From Phocaeicola vulgatus ATCC 8482 (GTDB lineage Bacteria; Bacteroidota; Bacteroidia; Bacteroidales; Bacteroidaceae), in the NCBI RefSeq assembly GCF_000012825.1, contig NC_009614.1, positions 3,286,001 through 3,350,000 of the forward strand: DNA of 64,000 nucleotides, written 5' to 3'. Positions 1 to 9,775 of the stretch are shown piece by piece. Made by a program: the position numbers and the translations under genes. Under the pieces are notes generated by a model that saw only the letters and a program-made list of their open reading frames with translations, was not told where the DNA came from and did not search any database. Every line of letters begins with the position of its first letter. Position 1 is the stretch's first letter.

Positions 1-1095
1 GTTGCATCTTCAAGAACCACTGCATGGACAGTTTCGGTTCGATGGCTACATTGGTACGTTCCGAGAAACCTACCTTATTAGTATAAGCTTCTACCTTTTC
101 CAGCAATCCGGCAGCTTGCAAGTCTTGTTCAATCTGTTTACGTACATCAAAACGGTCCATACCTACATACAGTCCGGCAGCTTCGCTCAATGTTCCGTTA
201 TCATTGAAGATATCAATGCTTGGCAAGTTATATTTTTCGCCAAGCATATAGTCATTCACATCATGGGCGGGTGTTACTTTCAGACATCCTGTACCAAATT
301 CAATGTCTACGTAGTCGTCTTCGATAACCGGAATGATACGGTTTACCAGTGGTACAATTACCTTTTTGCCTTTCAGCCATTGGTTTTTCGGGTCATTGGG
401 ATTGATACACATGGCAGTATCTCCCATAATTGTTTCGGGACGAGTGGTAGCAACTACCGCATAGCGTCCTTCAGCATCACCTTCTACTTTGTAACGGAGA
501 TAATACAGTTTGCTGTGTTCTTCCTTATAAATAACTTCTTCATCACTGAGAGCTGTCAGTGCTTTTGGGTCCCAGTTTACCATGCGTACACCGCGATAGA
601 TCAAACCTTTGTTGTAAAGGTCTACGAATACTTTGATGACACTTTCGCTACGTTCTTCGTCCATGGTGAATGCTGTACGGTCCCAATCGCAGGATGCACC
701 TAGTTTGCGCAGCTGTTTCAGGATAATACCTCCATGTTCTTCAGTCCATGCCCAGGCATGTTTCAGGAATTCGTCACGGCTAAGGTCAGTTTTCTTTATA
801 CCTTGTCCGGCCAGTTTGTTCACCACTTTGGCTTCTGTGGCAATGGAAGCATGGTCGGTTCCCGGCACCCAGCAGGCATTCTTGCCTTCCATGCGGGCAC
901 GGCGTACTAATATATCCTGAATGGTATTGTTTAGCATGTGTCCCATATGGAGTACTCCGGTTACGTTGGGTGGTGGAATGACGACTGTGTAAGGTTCACG
1001 TCCGTCGGGTTTTGAACTAAAGAGTTTGTTGTCCAGCCAATACTGATACCATTTTCCTTCCACGTCAGCGGGATTGTACTTACTTGCTAATTCCA
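1..1095 (-). CDS. valS: Valyl-tRNA synthetase, N-terminal part (runs off the window)
   Basis: Class I aminoacyl-tRNA synthetase that charges tRNA-Val in the cytoplasm. The 365 visible residues start [20 protein letters not shown], the usual opening of ValRS. The ATP-binding HIGH signature is present as HMGH in the context [15 protein letters not shown] near residue 50. It is followed by the catalytic-domain segment [12 protein letters not shown] and the editing-domain sequence [12 protein letters not shown]. The frame is open to base 1, so the anticodon-binding part and the KMSKS loop lie outside. The start is the first ATG after a TAnnTTTG box on the minus strand. It is divergent from mazG. 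Confidence 0.97.
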
Positions 1096-1138
1096 TTTTA
1101 TATTTTATTTATTTAATTGATTATCGCATAATTGAGTG

Positions 1139-1146
1139 CAAAATTA
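1139..1146 (-). promoter_or_regulatory. Bacteroides -7 box for valS
   Basis: Reads TAATTTTG on the minus strand, matching TAnnTTTG, 44 bases before the valS ATG. No convincing -33 box is seen. It lies back to back with the mazG box. Confidence 0.5.
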
Positions 1147-1169
1147 ATAAAAGTCGTTGGATTATTATG

Positions 1170-1177
1170 TACTTTTG
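1170..1177 (+). promoter_or_regulatory. Bacteroides -7 box for mazG
   Basis: TACTTTTG fits TAnnTTTG and lies 29 bases before the ATG at 1207. This supports starting mazG at 1207 rather than at the upstream in-frame ATG at 1132, which would lie before the promoter. Confidence 0.55.
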
Positions 1178-1206
1178 CACTACAAAATGATATTAATAAA
1201 CTGATT

Positions 1207-1992
1207 ATGCATACAAGAAAAGAACAAATGGAAGCATTTGGCCGCTTCCTCGATATTTTAGACGAGTTGCGAGAGAAGTGTCCTTGGGATCGGAAACAGA
1301 CGAATGAAAGTCTGCGTCCTAATACGATTGAAGAAACTTACGAACTTTGTGATGCTTTGATGAAGGATGACAAGAAGGATATCTGTAAAGAGTTGGGTGA
1401 TGTGTTGTTGCATGTGGCCTTTTATGCAAAGATAGGTAGTGAAACAGGAGATTTTGATATCAAGGATGTGTGTGACTGTCTTTGTGAGAAGCTGATTTTC
1501 CGTCATCCTCATGTTTTTGGCGAAGTGAAAGCCGAGACTGCCGAGAAGGTGACTGAAAATTGGGAACAGTTGAAGATGAAGGAAAAGGATGGTAACAAAA
1601 TGGTTTTGAGTGGAGTACCTTCTGCTTTGCCTTCGCTAATCAAGGCATACCGCATTCAGGATAAGGCCCGCAACGTGGGATTTGATTGGGAGGAGCGTTC
1701 GCAGGTTTGGACTAAAGTAAAAGAGGAGATCGGCGAGTTTGAAGCTGAGGTGGAGAACATGGATAAGGAGAAGGCGGAAGCGGAATTCGGTGATGTAATG
1801 TTCAGTCTTATAAACGCGGCCCGCCTTTACAAGATTAATCCGGATAATGCATTGGAACTCACTAACCAGAAGTTTATCCGTCGTTTCAATTACTTAGAGG
1901 AACACACCATCAAACAGGGAAAGAACTTGAAGGATATGACTTTGGAAGAGATGGATGCTATATGGAATGAGGCTAAAAAGGAAGAAAAATAG
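1207..1992 (+). CDS. mazG: Nucleoside triphosphate pyrophosphohydrolase MazG
   Basis: 261 residues. MazG hydrolyses (d)NTPs to NMP and pyrophosphate, cleaning the nucleotide pool and lowering (p)ppGpp-related stress in bacteria where it was studied. Two MazG repeats are visible: residues about 10-120 contain the metal-binding EELGD-type helix (KELGDVLLHVAFYA), and residues about 145-255 contain EFGDVMFSLINAAR. CPWDRKQT near the N terminus is typical of the family, and the length matches the usual 260-270 residues. The start at 1207 follows a -7 box. It is transcribed alone and divergently from valS, with a hairpin terminator downstream. Confidence 0.95.
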   Translation: MHTRKEQMEAFGRFLDILDELREKCPWDRKQTNESLRPNTIEETYELCDALMKDDKKDICKELGDVLLHVAFYAKIGSETGDFDIKDVCDCLCEKLIFRHPHVFGEVKAETAEKVTENWEQLKMKEKDGNKMVLSGVPSALPSLIKAYRIQDKARNVGFDWEERSQVWTKVKEEIGEFEAEVENMDKEKAEAEFGDVMFSLINAARLYKINPDNALELTNQKFIRRFNYLEEHTIKQGKNLKDMTLEEMDAIWNEAKKEEK

Positions 1993-2121
1993 TAGGGTTG
2001 GAATTGTTTTTTATGATGTGTGCTATTTTTGTCTTGCTTGTTTTTCTGTTTTAATCAATAAAGGGTATTGTATTTATTCTAGGTAATTTAATGTATGGTG
2101 ATATCAAATTGTGTTCTATAA

Positions 2122-2159
2122 GAATGAGGGGCTGTCTTTTTTATGACAGCTCCCCATTC
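2122..2159. terminator. Hairpin terminator between mazG and the SusD-like gene
   Basis: Two 15-base arms (2122-2136 and 2145-2159) pair at 13 positions around a T-rich 8-base loop, between convergent genes. It probably serves both directions. Flanking T runs are short. Confidence 0.6.
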
Positions 2160-2185
2160 TTTATGAAATAAGTTTTATATGAATT

Positions 2186-3917
2186 TTATTCTACCCATTC
2201 TTTGATGGCTTGTGAAGGATCAGGATTTAAAACAGCACCTTTGTTGAATACATTTTCATAAAGACTGATAAAGATATTCATCCAGGGCGCACAGTAGCCT
2301 TCTATTGAATTAAATCGATATCCGATAGGAGCATTAGTACCCGGATAACCACGAACAACTTGTAACTCTAACCGTTTGTAATCCCAAAAGATGATCCCTT
2401 CACCCCAGAATTCAATACGTTTCTGTTCAACAACCTTCTTTTGAAACTCTTTTAGATCATTTACTTTACATGTATAGCTACCCACAGAAGTATTATAACG
2501 AAATGTGTTTACGAAATCTTCTAATTTAGAAATACCGGCTGCTAATCCTTGGCTCATTCCTATTGCTTCGGCTTCGATTAAATACATTTCCTCTATACGC
2601 ATTAACGGATAGTCAACGGCAGCTCCGATTGTATAATCGTTCATTTCTCCATTTTTAGGTCGGAATTTGATACCTGTATATGGAGGCATATCAGCGAAAT
2701 CATCATCGGTCAACAAAGTTCTATATTTAGTTCCGGGAGCTTTGTGTGCATCTTCAGGAGCAATCCAAGTTGTTTTTCGCCAGTCTGCATTTGGTATTTG
2801 ATCGAACAATTTTTTGCCGATAAGCTTGTATCCTTGCCATTTTCGGTTACCGTAACCGAAAGTTTGTTCAGGACACATGCTTCCGGCAAAGTTGAGCCAA
2901 TAGCTATGTACATCCTCGGTAGTCATGATGGATCCCCATACCCATGAATTGGTTAGTACACTGTTGAAGCCGGTAGTATAGCTGTCTCCACCAAACCATT
3001 CCTTTTCAGTCAGAGGCATTGCTCCGCTTTCGTTAATGACTTTGCGTGCGTATTCGGCTGCTTTAGTGAAACAAGTTTCTTTTGATGCAATGTTTAAATC
3101 TGTATTGTTGTTTAGGGTGTTGAGATCTTCAGGGTAAAGTTCGAAACGAGATCCCATTTCCAGCCACATACGTGCCATCAGACCATGGACAACTGGGGTA
3201 CAGGGCAAGTTTTTGGTTGGGCGTTGATAATCACTCAAAAGCTCCTCAGCTGAGGCTAGGTCATCTAATATGAATTTGTATACGGCATAGAAGGGAGCAC
3301 GTGGATTATTACGCCCTTCTTCTTCTGTGGTTTCAGCGGTAATAATAGGTACGGTTATGCCATATAAATTTTTACTGGCTGCTTCTGCATCTAATTTCTC
3401 TACTCCTGTTTTTTTTATATTCATACATTCGGACTAAGTCCATGTATATCATGGCTCTATAAGATAGGCATATACCTTTATAATACTTGTTTTCGGGTGC
3501 ATCATCTGCTTTTTCTAAAGCACTCAGTGCATTATTTACATTATTCAGAAACTTGTAGTTATAATACCAAATGGTATTGACAACATCGGCATCACCCAAA
3601 TCATTACATACTCCATAAGTATCAAAAAAGTCAAATTTGGGTTCGTGGCAGAAGAAGTCTTCGCATGCACTTTCTCTGATTAAATTATATCCACTATATC
3701 CAAAATCATGATAAAATTGTGGACCGTAACTTCTAAATGCATTAATAAATGCGACTACTGAATTTACCATTGCGCTGATAGCTTGGTCAGATTTTCCTAT
3801 TTGGTCTATGGTAGCTGTGCTACTTTCTGGAAATACCTCTTCGATACAACTGTTTAAGCTTAATGCTGATGACAGACATGCAGCAATCATTAGTTTGGTA
3901 ATATATTTCTTTTTCAT
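2186..3917 (-). pseudogene. SusD/RagB-family outer-membrane lipoprotein, frameshifted
   Basis: SusD-like proteins are surface lipoproteins that cap a SusC porin and bind glycan or peptide substrates. The first part (3917 to about 3410) starts MKKKYITKLMIAACLSSALS with a lipobox ending LNSC, then has SusD features such as the YRAMIYMDLVRMYEY helix. The reading then leaves frame in a run of eight A (coding strand; 3409-3416) and would stop within about 12 codons. The rest of the protein (TGVEKLDAEAA onward, to IKEWVE and stop at 2186) continues in the neighbouring frame. With seven A the whole reads as one SusD of about 577 residues. It directly follows the SusC gene. Either a true frameshift, slippage of a homopolymer, or a sequencing error. 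Confidence 0.9.
3409..3416 (-). repeat. Homopolymer of eight A/T at the SusD frameshift
   Basis: The coding strand reads eight A between TAT and CAGG. Loss of one A, or gain of two, restores a continuous SusD frame, so this tract is the point where the gene is broken. Confidence 0.85.
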
Positions 3918-3940
3918 ATTCTTGATTGTTTATGTGTTGA

Positions 3941-6900
3941 TTAGAATTGTAAACTTAGACCGGCGGAGAATGCGCGTACGGCTGAATATTCTCCGGATGA
4001 ATCTTTATTTCCGTTCCATGTTACGCGTGAATCGAAACCTTTTCTTTTTGACCAATAATAAACATTGTCACAGGCCACATAAATGCGCAGATTAGTTAGA
4101 TATAGACTTCTAAGTGTTTTTTTGCTGAAAGTATATCCTAATTGAATGTTTTGAATACTTATGGAAGATGCATTAGTTAGAAACCTGTCGGATGTTTTTA
4201 CACTGTACAGGTCATTGAATTGCCATTGTGGAATATCACTTTGAGTATTCTCCGGGCTCCATGCTTTATAAATATCTTTGTGAACATTGTATCCTAAATG
4301 AGTTGAAGTAGGAGGTGACATTAATGCTTGGTAACCATAGTCGTATGCCTGACCTCCTATACTGTAGTTTATTTGTGTAGAGAAATCAAAACCATAAAAT
4401 GAAAGAGAGGTATTGATACCACCGTATAGGTCTGGAACAGCGTCACCACATAAGTATAGATCAGCTTGAGAATAGGTTGTTGTTGTTTTCATCTCACCGG
4501 TTTGCTTATCTGTATAATACCATTGTGGTTTGCCTTCTTCGGACACACCTGCATATTTTTGAACATAGTTAGTATACATTGGAAGTCCTTCTCCGTAATA
4601 ATACAGACCGTTTACATAACCGGCATGTCCATCTATAATGTCTGTTTTTTTACTTTCTGCAAGACGGCTGATCTTATTTCTATAATGTGTTGCATTAAAG
4701 CCAATATTCCATGTTACGTTTCTAGTCTTGACTGGTATATATTTTAAATCAATTTCAACACCTTTGTTATTCATGTCACCAATATTGTCATAATAGCCTG
4801 AGTACCCTAATGATAAAGGTACAGAAAAACGGTTAAGCATATCAGTTGTTCTGCGATTGAAATATTCTATGCTGCCACTTAATCTGCCTTTTAATAGTTC
4901 GAATTCTATACCTAAATTTATATTTGTATTGGTTTCCCAGGTAATATTTTTATTTCCTTTTCTGGAAAAACCTAATGATAACTCATTATTGCTGTTATTG
5001 ATATTGTAAGTATCTACATATAAGAAATCGTCTATTCTGTCATTACCCTGTTGACCTACAGAAAACTTTAGTTTTAATAAATCGAGCCATTTAATGTCAT
5101 CCAACCATTTTTCTTTGGTAAGAATCCAAGCAGTTCCCACAGAGTAGAAATTACCCCAGCGATTATCCGGGTGAAAGCGGGAAGAGGCATCGCGCCGGTA
5201 AGAAAGTTGGAAAAAATATTTGCCGTCATAGTCGTACATACCTCGGAATAAATATCCTTCAGTATTGTATTTACTCTTATAGGATGACTCATCGTTGGTA
5301 CCACTGATGGCACCGTTTAATTCTTGATTCTGAAAAAAAGAGAACATACTGTTTTTGGCTGCGTATAATTCTTCATAAACGTTATTAAAGCTTTCATGAC
5401 CTGCCATCAATGAAACGTTATGTAATCCGAAGCTATGATTATAATTTAATATTTGTTGTAGGTTGAGGGTTGTTCGACGCCAATGCTGGACATTGATGCT
5501 TCCATTCAAAGAATTTGCTGTTCCATAAAAAGGATTTAAAGCATTTTTGTACCGGCTGTCACGTATCGAAGTGCCTGCATTGAATGTGAATTTGAAGTCT
5601 TTCAGGAAATTAACATCTATAAATGCGTCTCCATTCAAAGTATTTGCAGAGGTGTTATATGTATCGAGCTGACTTAATTTTATTCCGTTAGAGTTCGGGT
5701 TGATAGGACGGTTTAGAGGACCTTGGTTGGATACTCCGAAATCGTACATGTCACCATTTTTATCCTGCATGATCTTACCATTTGTATCACGTAGGTAAAG
5801 TGGATATATGGGAGCTGTATTGAAAGCTTGGCTAAAACCGCCAGCGGCTGAATTCTGTATTGAATGTGTATAACTGATGTTGGCGCCAAATCTCATCCAC
5901 GGTTTAGCCTGATATGTGGTTTTCAAACGACCGGTGATACGGCTATAATCAGACCCTTCTGCTATACCGTCTTCATCTAAATATCCAAAAGAAGCATAGA
6001 TTTGTGCTTTATCACTTCCGCCTGAAATATTGACGTTGTATTCTTGGCGTAATGCTGTATGATATACAGCATCGACCCAATTGTCGGGAGTGAGATAATA
6101 ACCGTTTACTATCCGTCCTAATTTTGCATTAGGATTAAGAAGACCGTTTTTACCAATCAGATATTCTCCTTCAGGATATGAATATACGTTGTAGGATAAA
6201 CCACCGGTTTGACTGTTGGTTCCTATCATATTAGTATTTGCGCTGACATATGCTTGGTCAGGAGTTTGTCCTTGGGCATTTAAATAATAATTGTATAATG
6301 CTTTATAGTGTGCTTGATAATATTCTCCTGGATCTTTTATGTAGTCATATTCTATTTCACCACGGGTATTGGCACTCCATTTAGCGTCTACTGTGATTTT
6401 TGCATCGCCTGCTTTAGCTGATTTTGTTGTTATAATTATGACACCGTTAGCACCTCGAGCACCATAAAGAGCTGTGGATGCTGCATCTTTTAGTACAGAA
6501 ATAGATTCTACATCTGCTGGATTGATGTTATTCCATCCTCCTTCGTATGGCATACCGTCTAATACGATGAGGGGATCTGTTTTTGCGCTCATTGAACTGA
6601 TGCCACGTATCAGAATGCTTGGAGTTTCTCCAGGCTGCCCATTTGTCATTGTCATTTGTAGGCCTGCCACTTGTCCAGATAAACTTTCTATGACATTAGT
6701 AACCGGACGTTTAGTTATTTGTTCTGTATGAATCATTTTTGCAGATCCTGTAAAAGCTGATTTTTTTGCAGTACCATAAGCAACTACCAAAACTTCTTCC
6801 ATCACTTCTGTTGTTGAAGTCATAACAATTTTCATTTCCGGCTTGATGGTTACTTCTTGGGTTTCCATTCCAATGAAAGAAACAATAATTGTTTTGTTGG

Positions 6901-7102
6901 TAGGTGAGATGTTTGTAAGTGTGAACTGACCATTGATGTCGGTGATTGTTCCATTGGTTGTTCCTTTTACCAATACGGAAGCTCCGATTACCGGTTCGTT
7001 GTTTTCGCTTGAGATAACGGTTCCTTTCACTGTTACCTGTGCTTGTGCATGGCTTATTCCTACGAATAAGCATACGAATAGTAGTAATAGTGTCTTTTTC
7101 AT
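3941..7102 (-). CDS. SusC/RagA-family TonB-linked outer-membrane receptor
   Basis: 1053 residues. TonB-dependent beta-barrel that imports bound oligosaccharides or peptides, working with SusD. Signal peptide at 1-21 (ending SHAQAQ), then a carboxypeptidase-regulatory-like domain (about 22-100, VKGTVISSENNEPVIGASV), a TonB-box-like stretch (EEVLVVAYGTAKK), the plug domain with the SusC signature LYGARGANGVIIITTK near residue 220, and a barrel that ends in a terminal aromatic residue (LSLQF). Length is normal for SusC. It has its own promoter and is followed 23 bases later by the frameshifted SusD. No glycoside hydrolase, FecR or hybrid sensor lies beside it, so the substrate cannot be guessed. 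Confidence 0.96.
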   Translation of the reverse strand: MKKTLLLLFVCLFVGISHAQAQVTVKGTVISSENNEPVIGASVLVKGTTNGTITDINGQFTLTNISPTNKTIIVSFIGMETQEVTIKPEMKIVMTSTTEVMEEVLVVAYGTAKKSAFTGSAKMIHTEQITKRPVTNVIESLSGQVAGLQMTMTNGQPGETPSILIRGISSMSAKTDPLIVLDGMPYEGGWNNINPADVESISVLKDAASTALYGARGANGVIIITTKSAKAGDAKITVDAKWSANTRGEIEYDYIKDPGEYYQAHYKALYNYYLNAQGQTPDQAYVSANTNMIGTNSQTGGLSYNVYSYPEGEYLIGKNGLLNPNAKLGRIVNGYYLTPDNWVDAVYHTALRQEYNVNISGGSDKAQIYASFGYLDEDGIAEGSDYSRITGRLKTTYQAKPWMRFGANISYTHSIQNSAAGGFSQAFNTAPIYPLYLRDTNGKIMQDKNGDMYDFGVSNQGPLNRPINPNSNGIKLSQLDTYNTSANTLNGDAFIDVNFLKDFKFTFNAGTSIRDSRYKNALNPFYGTANSLNGSINVQHWRRTTLNLQQILNYNHSFGLHNVSLMAGHESFNNVYEELYAAKNSMFSFFQNQELNGAISGTNDESSYKSKYNTEGYLFRGMYDYDGKYFFQLSYRRDASSRFHPDNRWGNFYSVGTAWILTKEKWLDDIKWLDLLKLKFSVGQQGNDRIDDFLYVDTYNINNSNNELSLGFSRKGNKNITWETNTNINLGIEFELLKGRLSGSIEYFNRRTTDMLNRFSVPLSLGYSGYYDNIGDMNNKGVEIDLKYIPVKTRNVTWNIGFNATHYRNKISRLAESKKTDIIDGHAGYVNGLYYYGEGLPMYTNYVQKYAGVSEEGKPQWYYTDKQTGEMKTTTTYSQADLYLCGDAVPDLYGGINTSLSFYGFDFSTQINYSIGGQAYDYGYQALMSPPTSTHLGYNVHKDIYKAWSPENTQSDIPQWQFNDLYSVKTSDRFLTNASSISIQNIQLGYTFSKKTLRSLYLTNLRIYVACDNVYYWSKRKGFDSRVTWNGNKDSSGEYSAVRAFSAGLSLQF

Positions 7103-7138
7103 AATGTTTGTAATAGATTTGTGAGTTTATGGTTTGTA

Positions 7139-7169
7139 CAAACCTAGGAATAAAATCTAATAAATCAAA
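7139..7169 (-). promoter_or_regulatory. Promoter of the SusC/SusD operon
   Basis: On the minus strand TTTG (7169-7166), a 19-base spacer, then TAGGTTTG (7146-7139): a full match to the Bacteroides consensus. Transcription would start about 30 bases before the SusC ATG. Confidence 0.75.
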
Positions 7170-7314
7170 ATATTTTCGATGACAAATGTTTAAAAATAAA
7201 AGTATATTCTAATCAATGTAATAAAAACTTAAACAAGCAAGAAAATTAACTTGTTTTTATAAAAGAAACATCTTAATCATTTTGTCGTTCCGCTGAACTT
7301 TTTACATACAAAAA

Positions 7315-7348
7315 TCCCCAAATCTAAGTTGATTGATAGATTTGGGGA
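7315..7348 (-). terminator. Rho-independent terminator of the sigma-factor operon
   Basis: Perfect 12-base stem (7315-7326 with 7337-7348), 10-base loop, followed on the minus strand by TTTTTGT. It sits 28 bases after the stop of the Spy-like gene. Confidence 0.8.
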
Positions 7349-7375
7349 AAAAGTTGGAAATATCTCTTGTTGCTT

Positions 7376-7822
7376 TTATTTTTTTTGAGATTGGTGCATA
7401 ATTTTTAAGATATCACGGTGGAATTTAATCTCTGCACGTTGTAACTTATATATTTTCTTGGGAGATAAGATTTTTTTAAAGCGCTGTAGATATTCCAAAT
7501 CCAATTTATCGGCTTCAATCCTTGCTTTGACAATACCTTCTATAATTTGTTCGTATTCGGCATCGGTTGTTTTAGGATTTTTGCCTTTGCGTGCTTGCTC
7601 CCATGCTTTATCATTTACTGTTTTTTTACGGTCTTGTAATTCGAAGTAGATAGGGAAGAATTTAGTGGCCTCTTCTTGCGTTATTTCTGCTTTTTGCGTG
7701 AGATATGCTTCTTGTCTAGCTCTGAATTCTTCTTTGGTGAAACCAGGTTTCTTTTTGTCTTGCGCCTGTAGCGAAATGCTTATATATAAAGTGATAAGCA
7801 AGGTTGCCAGTCTTTGTATCAT
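7376..7822 (-). CDS. Spy/CpxP-like small periplasmic protein
   Basis: 148 residues. Signal peptide 1-20 (MIQRLATLLITLYISISLQA), then a charged, mostly helical mature protein with two similar stretches: LTQKAEITQEEATKFFPIYF near 40-60 and LQRFKKILSPKKIYKLQRAE near 115-135. Such repeated helices with a 'T/SPxx' turn resemble the LTxxQ motifs of Spy/CpxP periplasmic chaperones, though the match is by pattern only. It is the last gene of a three-gene unit with an ECF sigma factor and a one-TM protein (11 bases downstream of the latter). I infer an envelope-stress role, for example as a chaperone or feedback sensor. Confidence 0.7.
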   Translation of the reverse strand: MIQRLATLLITLYISISLQAQDKKKPGFTKEEFRARQEAYLTQKAEITQEEATKFFPIYFELQDRKKTVNDKAWEQARKGKNPKTTDAEYEQIIEGIVKARIEADKLDLEYLQRFKKILSPKKIYKLQRAEIKFHRDILKIMHQSQKK

Positions 7823-7833
7823 GTGGTTATTAT

Positions 7834-8211
7834 TTAATTATACATATCTGAATTTGCATCTGTCAAGTATTGATAGAGCGTATAATCATCCATCATGGAA
7901 TGATCTAAAATCGTTTCAATATATTCGTCTGAGAATTGTTCAGTTTCCGCTGCTGTAAAAATAGGAGTGTCTTGTTTAGGGGGACCTACAACAACTCTGA
8001 CGCTGAACATCAATCCACAAAACATAGCTGCCATATATATCCAAGGCTTGATACGTTGCCAAGTAGTTATTGTTTCTTGCGGAGCAGAAGTTTGTTCCTT
8101 CTCCGGCAATTTATTCATCAACTCTTTTGAGAAGTTGTCGAAATAACCTTCGGGTACCATGAATGGATTTTTTGTCCCGCATTTTTTTAATAGTTCATCT
8201 TCTTCCTTCAT
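7834..8211 (-). CDS. Small one-TM protein, putative anti-sigma factor
   Basis: 125 residues. A cytoplasmic N-terminal part of about 65 residues (KKCGTKNPFMVPEGYFDNFSKELMNKL), one hydrophobic segment at about 71-91 (WIYMAAMFCGLMFSVRVVVG) and a short acidic C-terminal tail rich in Asp and Tyr. The layout (gene after an ECF sigma factor, cytoplasmic head, single TM) fits an anti-sigma factor, but there is no FecR domain or zinc-binding ZAS motif. I chose the ATG at 8211 because AAGGAG lies just upstream. An in-frame ATG at 8265 would overlap the sigma gene by 10 bases. Function is inferred from context. Confidence 0.75.
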   Translation of the reverse strand: MKEEDELLKKCGTKNPFMVPEGYFDNFSKELMNKLPEKEQTSAPQETITTWQRIKPWIYMAAMFCGLMFSVRVVVGPPKQDTPIFTAAETEQFSDEYIETILDHSMMDDYTLYQYLTDANSDMYN

Positions 8212-8255
8212 AGTGGTTCTCCTTTCTTTGTTAGATACATTTCTTTTAAAAAGGT

Positions 8256-8807
8256 TTAAAGGCATTCTTTTAAAAAGTTCTCTATTTTTTTCACTGCATG
8301 GTGGTAGGAGGCTTTCAGTGCCCCTATACTTGTTCCTAATATTTCAGACATGTCTTCATATTTCATTTCTTGAAAGTATTTTAAATTGAATACTATACGC
8401 TGCTTTTCAGGGAGCGTCAGTAATGCTTTTTGAAATAATATTTGAGTTTCATCTCCATTAAAATATGTATTACTTTCCAGTTTGTTCACCATATCTGCAT
8501 CAGCGTCGTCTATGGATAATTGGTTGGTGGCACGTTGTTTATTTAAAAAGGTCAAGCATTCATTCAAAGCTATGCGGTAAAGCCAGGTCGACATTTTGGC
8601 TTCGGCACGAAAATACTCTAGATTAGTCCATGCTTTGATAAATGTATTCTGTAACAGATCATTGGCATCTTCATGAGAAAGTACCATCCGGCGTATCTGC
8701 CAATATAGCTGTTCGCTGTATTCGTTGACAATACATTCGAAGGCTTCTTTTTGTCGTGCCGGGTCCTGTAATAACGCTATTATTTCTTTCTCATTATAAG
8801 TGTTCAT
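8256..8807 (-). CDS. RNA polymerase ECF sigma factor (sigma-70 family, RpoE-like)
   Basis: 183 residues, the usual ECF length. Region 2 is at about 20-95 (YSEQLYWQIRRMVLSHEDANDLLQNTFIKAW and the -10-binding FRAEAKMSTWLYRIALN segment). Region 4 is at about 125-180 (LPEKQRIVFNLKYFQEMKYEDMSEILGTSIGALKASYHHA), a helix-turn-helix for the -35 element. It redirects RNA polymerase to a small regulon. It is followed by a putative membrane anti-sigma factor and a Spy-like periplasmic protein, which points to envelope stress rather than to control of the SusC/SusD pair, which has its own housekeeping promoter. Confidence 0.95.
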   Translation of the reverse strand: MNTYNEKEIIALLQDPARQKEAFECIVNEYSEQLYWQIRRMVLSHEDANDLLQNTFIKAWTNLEYFRAEAKMSTWLYRIALNECLTFLNKQRATNQLSIDDADADMVNKLESNTYFNGDETQILFQKALLTLPEKQRIVFNLKYFQEMKYEDMSEILGTSIGALKASYHHAVKKIENFLKECL

Positions 8808-8840
8808 GTTCCTATTTTTAAATTAGATATCCGGTTTATG

Positions 8841-9770
8841 TTATGGTTTAATGGATTCTATTGAAATTTTTAATGTTTCCCGTGCAAGTAGAGTGTTAGG
8901 AAAAATATCCGATGCTTCCTGTAACAATATGCTTTCATCTTCGTAGCGGGCTGAAAAATGTCCTATAAGAAGTTGTTTTACTTTTGCGGTACGGGCGATT
9001 TCTCCAGCTTGCGAAGCAGTTGTGTGAAAGGTTTCTTTCGCACGGGCTTGTTCGCTTTGTGCAAAGGTGGCTTCATGAAATAACAGGTCCACTCCGTATA
9101 TTTGTTCTATGATATGTGGCAAATAAATAGTATCTGAACAATAGGCATATCGGCGGGGAAGGGCAGAAGGGATAGTCAATTTGTTGTTTGGTACTATTTT
9201 TCCGTCCGGTAATGTGTAATCGGCGCCATTCTTTATCCGGTTGAGTTCGTATACGGGGATTTCATAAAAGTCAATCATGTCGCGACGAATATGGGCGGGG
9301 ATCTGTTTCTCTGAAAAGAGGAATCCGCATGTTGGTATCCGATGACGTAAGGGAATTGTTTCTATGGTTAGCGAACGGTCATCATAAATTATTTCAGCTT
9401 TGCCCGGATCAAAAGTTTGGAAAACGACTTTGTAACTCATACCTTTGCAAAAAAAGTCGAGTTGTGGAGTAAGAAGACGTTCTAATTCTGCGTGACAGTG
9501 AATATAGAGTGTGGCTGTCCTTCCCAGCATACCGAAAGTTGATATCAGTCCCATTAGTCCGAAACAATGATCACCGTGCAAATGTGAAATGAATATATGG
9601 TTTAGCCGGGTGAATTTCAGTTTTGATTTGCGTAATTGCATCTGTGCTCCTTCACCACAGTCTATCATAAATAGTTTTTCACGGATATTTACGACTTGTG
9701 ATGTTGCAAAATGCCGTGTGGTCGGCAATGCTGACCCGCATCCTAATATATGTACTTCAAATTTCTCCAT
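8841..9770 (-). CDS. rnz: Ribonuclease Z (tRNA 3' endonuclease)
   Basis: 309 residues, the normal short-form RNase Z. It cuts the 3' trailer from tRNA precursors. The metallo-beta-lactamase metal motif HxHxDH is seen as SHLHGDHCFG near residue 65. Further metal ligands fit HRIPTCGF, YCSDT, HEATF and IGHFSARY in order. N-terminal ILGCGSALPTTRH is typical. The start must be at 9770 because the next Met lies inside the conserved core. A TATCTTTG box ends only five bases before this ATG, so the message is probably leaderless. It follows the terminator of the cold-shock gene. Confidence 0.95.
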   Translation of the reverse strand: MEKFEVHILGCGSALPTTRHFATSQVVNIREKLFMIDCGEGAQMQLRKSKLKFTRLNHIFISHLHGDHCFGLMGLISTFGMLGRTATLYIHCHAELERLLTPQLDFFCKGMSYKVVFQTFDPGKAEIIYDDRSLTIETIPLRHRIPTCGFLFSEKQIPAHIRRDMIDFYEIPVYELNRIKNGADYTLPDGKIVPNNKLTIPSALPRRYAYCSDTIYLPHIIEQIYGVDLLFHEATFAQSEQARAKETFHTTASQAGEIARTAKVKQLLIGHFSARYEDESILLQEASDIFPNTLLARETLKISIESIKP

Positions 9771-9775
9771 CGTTA

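Noticed and set aside
2..703. Long plus-strand frame opposite valS
   Set aside because: It is the antisense of a clearly conserved valyl-tRNA synthetase and has no family features.
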